A DNA stretch of 59,002 bases from NCBI GenBank assembly GCA_020161475.1, contig JAIUNQ010000005.1, positions 1 through 59,002 on the forward strand, given 5' to 3'. Position 1 is the first letter of the stretch, and each line of letters opens with the position of its first letter. Positions 57,490 to 59,002 of this stretch are shown here, piece by piece. The notes beneath the pieces are model-generated. The model was not told where the DNA came from. It worked only from the letters and a program-made list of their open reading frames with translations, and ran no database searches. The position numbers were made by a program, and so were the translations under genes. The stretch is from Pseudomonadota bacterium (GTDB lineage Bacteria; Pseudomonadota; Alphaproteobacteria; Rhizobiales; Beijerinckiaceae).

Positions 57490-57590
57490 GCCATTCTTTT
57501 TTTGTGCTATCCTCCCCATCAAGCCGCAGGGTCCATGATGGAACTGCGCATAAGGGTTCGCCGTTAAACGGGTGCCCAAAGGAGGATTAG

Positions 57591-58466
57591 ATGACTGCTG
57601 CCGTGATGCCCGTGCTGTCGGGTGAGGGTGGTCTTAGCCGTTACATGGCTGAAATTCGCCGTTTCCCTGTCCTGAAGCCGGACGAGGAATTCATGCTGGC
57701 GAAGCGCTTTCAGGAACATCAGGACGCCAAGGCCGCCCACCAGCTGGTGACCTCGCATCTGCGTCTCGTCGTCAAGGTGGCGATGGGATACCGCGGCTAT
57801 GGCCTGCCGGTGTCCGATGTCGTCTCCGAAGGCAATATCGGCCTGATGCAGGCCGTGAAGCGCTTTGATCCGGACAAGGGCTTCCGCCTTGCGACCTATG
57901 CGATCTGGTGGATCAAGGCGTCGATCCAGGAGTATATCCTGCGCTCGTGGAGCCTTGTGAAGCTCGGCACCACCGCCAACCAGAAGAAGCTGTTCTTCAA
58001 CCTGCGCAAGCTCAAGTCGAAGCTCGCCGCGCTGGGTGAGGGCGATCTTCGTCCCGATCAGGTGGCCACCATCGCCACCAAGCTCGGCGTGGAAAAGCAC
58101 GAGGTGATCGAGATGAACCGCCGTCTCGGCGGGGATGCCTCGCTCAACGTGCAACTGCACGAGGATGGGGCCGGGGAATGGCAGGACACGCTGGTCGATG
58201 ATGCGGCGACGCAGGAAGCCATTGTGATCGCGCGGGAGGAGGGCGATAACCGCCATGCCGCGCTCTCGAACGCGCTTTCGATCCTCAACCCGCGCGAGCG
58301 CCGGATTTTCGAGGCGCGCCGCCTGCTCGATGAACCGATGACGCTGGAAGAGCTCTCCGCCGAGTTCGGCGTCTCGCGCGAGCGTGTCCGCCAGATCGAG
58401 GCGCGCGCCTTCGAAAAGGTCCAGGCCGCGACCCTCAAGGCCATTGCCGACAAGCGCGCGGCCTAA
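57591..58466 (+). CDS. rpoH: RNA polymerase sigma-32 factor (RpoH)
   Basis: 291 residues. Region 2 shows SHLRLVVKVAMGYRGYGLPV, EGNIGLMQAVKRFDPDKGF and RLATYAIWWIKASIQEYILR, including the RpoH box area QKKLFFNLRKLK. Region 4 has LNPRERRIFEARRL and the helix-turn-helix TLEELSAEFGVSRERVRQIE. It directs heat-shock and stress promoters. AAAGGAGGA lies just upstream of the ATG, and a strong terminator follows. Confidence 0.95.
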   Translation: MTAAVMPVLSGEGGLSRYMAEIRRFPVLKPDEEFMLAKRFQEHQDAKAAHQLVTSHLRLVVKVAMGYRGYGLPVSDVVSEGNIGLMQAVKRFDPDKGFRLATYAIWWIKASIQEYILRSWSLVKLGTTANQKKLFFNLRKLKSKLAALGEGDLRPDQVATIATKLGVEKHEVIEMNRRLGGDASLNVQLHEDGAGEWQDTLVDDAATQEAIVIAREEGDNRHAALSNALSILNPRERRIFEARRLLDEPMTLEELSAEFGVSRERVRQIEARAFEKVQAATLKAIADKRAA

Positions 58467-58490
58467 GCTCTTTTCCGCAGCGCACGAATC

Positions 58491-58516
58491 GGGGCACCTT
58501 CGGGTGCCCCTTTTGT
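58491..58516 (+). terminator. Rho-independent terminator after rpoH
   Basis: GGGGCACC-TTCG-GGTGCCCC with a stable TTCG loop, followed by TTTTGTTT. Confidence 0.93.
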
Positions 58517-58539
58517 TTGCGGGCAGGAAGAGAGCCGGT

Positions 58540-59002
58540 TTGGCCAAGCAGTTCGAGGCGCTCGATGCGCGCCTGACCGATTTCATCGCCCGCCAGCATG
58601 TGTTCTTCGTGGCGAGCGCTGCGGCAGGGTCGCGCATCAACCTCTCGCCCAAAGGGCTCGATTGCCTGCGCGTGGTGGGGCCGAATGAGGTTCTTTATCT
58701 CGACCAGACCGGTTCGGGCAGCGAAACCTCGGCGCACATGAAGGCGGATGGTCGTTTGACGATCATGTTCTGCGCTTTCGAAGGCGCGCCGATGATCCTG
58801 CGTCTTTACGGACGCGGGCGCTCTATACTGCGCGGGGAAGCGGAATATGCGGCGCTGCTGGCGGCCCATTTCGACGGTCGCGAGCCGCATGGTGCGCGCC
58901 AGATCGTCAGCCTTGCGTTTGATCTGGTGCAGACATCCTGCGGTTTTGCCGTGCCGCTGATGGATTACGTCGAGGACAGGCCCAGCTTGACGCGCTGGTC
59001 CG
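58540..59002 (+). CDS. Pyridoxamine 5'-phosphate oxidase family protein (partial)
   Basis: The 154 residues in the window begin at a TTG (58540) with GGAAG upstream. The flavin-binding split-barrel pattern is seen: FIARQHVFFVASAAAGSRINLSPKG, LYLDQTGSGSETSAHM and TIMFCAFEGAP. Members bind FMN or heme; this one is of the uncharacterised group often annotated only by family. The C-terminus is beyond the window. Confidence 0.85.
   Translation, partial: MAKQFEALDARLTDFIARQHVFFVASAAAGSRINLSPKGLDCLRVVGPNEVLYLDQTGSGSETSAHMKADGRLTIMFCAFEGAPMILRLYGRGRSILRGEAEYAALLAAHFDGREPHGARQIVSLAFDLVQTSCGFAVPLMDYVEDRPSLTRWS

Noticed and set aside
57488-57513. Classical promoter TTGCCA / TATCCT upstream of rpoH
   Set aside because: The spacing is only 14 bp, too short for a standard promoter; the true promoter was not identified.

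Overview
The window comes from a GC-rich alphaproteobacterium, probably Hyphomicrobiales. The right-hand chromosomal block carries tRNA-Glu, an RluD-type pseudouridine synthase, an RpoH-type sigma-32 factor and a pyridoxamine-phosphate-oxidase-family gene, in an order and style familiar from that group. Everything from 4314 to 56147 is one apparently complete temperate phage genome of about 51.8 kb. It is inserted in the 3' end of the tRNA-Glu(CTC) gene, and an 18-bp direct repeat of the tRNA end marks both edges. Left of the phage (1-4331) is the end of a second, older element that used the same tRNA site. It holds its own tyrosine recombinase, a McrB-like AAA+ GTPase gene and a McrC-like partner cut short by an IS3-family insertion sequence. 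Two elements are therefore stacked in tandem at one tRNA.

Phage layout. The immunity region is near 45.0-46.5 kb: a CI/LexA-like repressor and an AT-rich SWIM-zinc-finger gene, flanked by matching operators and divergent early promoters. The leftward early operon (45.0 to 36.4 kb, minus strand) encodes small proteins, a prim-pol primase, two DNA methyltransferases each broken by a poly-G run, and a P4-type primase-helicase. It ends at an iteron array that looks like a replication origin. The rightward early operon (46.5-56.1 kb, plus strand) encodes small early proteins, an HD hydrolase, a DUF2303 protein, a phage-encoded DNA polymerase III beta clamp, a phosphoribosyltransferase-like protein, a Gp37/Gp68 (DUF5131) protein, SSB, a small protein with an SSB-like tail, a probable excisionase and the integrase.

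The late region (36.3 to 4.5 kb, all minus strand except a HicAB toxin-antitoxin pair) is a mosaic. It has a lambda-type head (Nu1-like and GpA terminase, gpW, portal, ClpP-type protease with nested scaffold, gpD decoration, gpE capsid) joined to a P2-type contractile tail (V, W, sheath, tube, E/E' frameshift, tape measure, U, D, X, J, I). Fibre genes, HicAB, a cysteine hydrolase, the lysis cassette, a metallophosphoesterase, a DUF6378 protein and a Dam methylase follow. Most late genes overlap by ATGA or TGATG, so translation is probably coupled.

Points most worth a second look: two adjacent phage methyltransferases interrupted by G9 and G10 tracts (phase variation or homopolymer error); four clusters of three 9-bp iterons beside the primase-helicase; four 16-bp palindromes spaced exactly 22 bp; a small coiled-coil protein carrying an SSB C-terminal tail; a hairpin-rich leader before the phage clamp gene; recombinase arm sites repeated at both phage ends; and a methylation-dependent-restriction-like locus inactivated next to a methylase-rich prophage.
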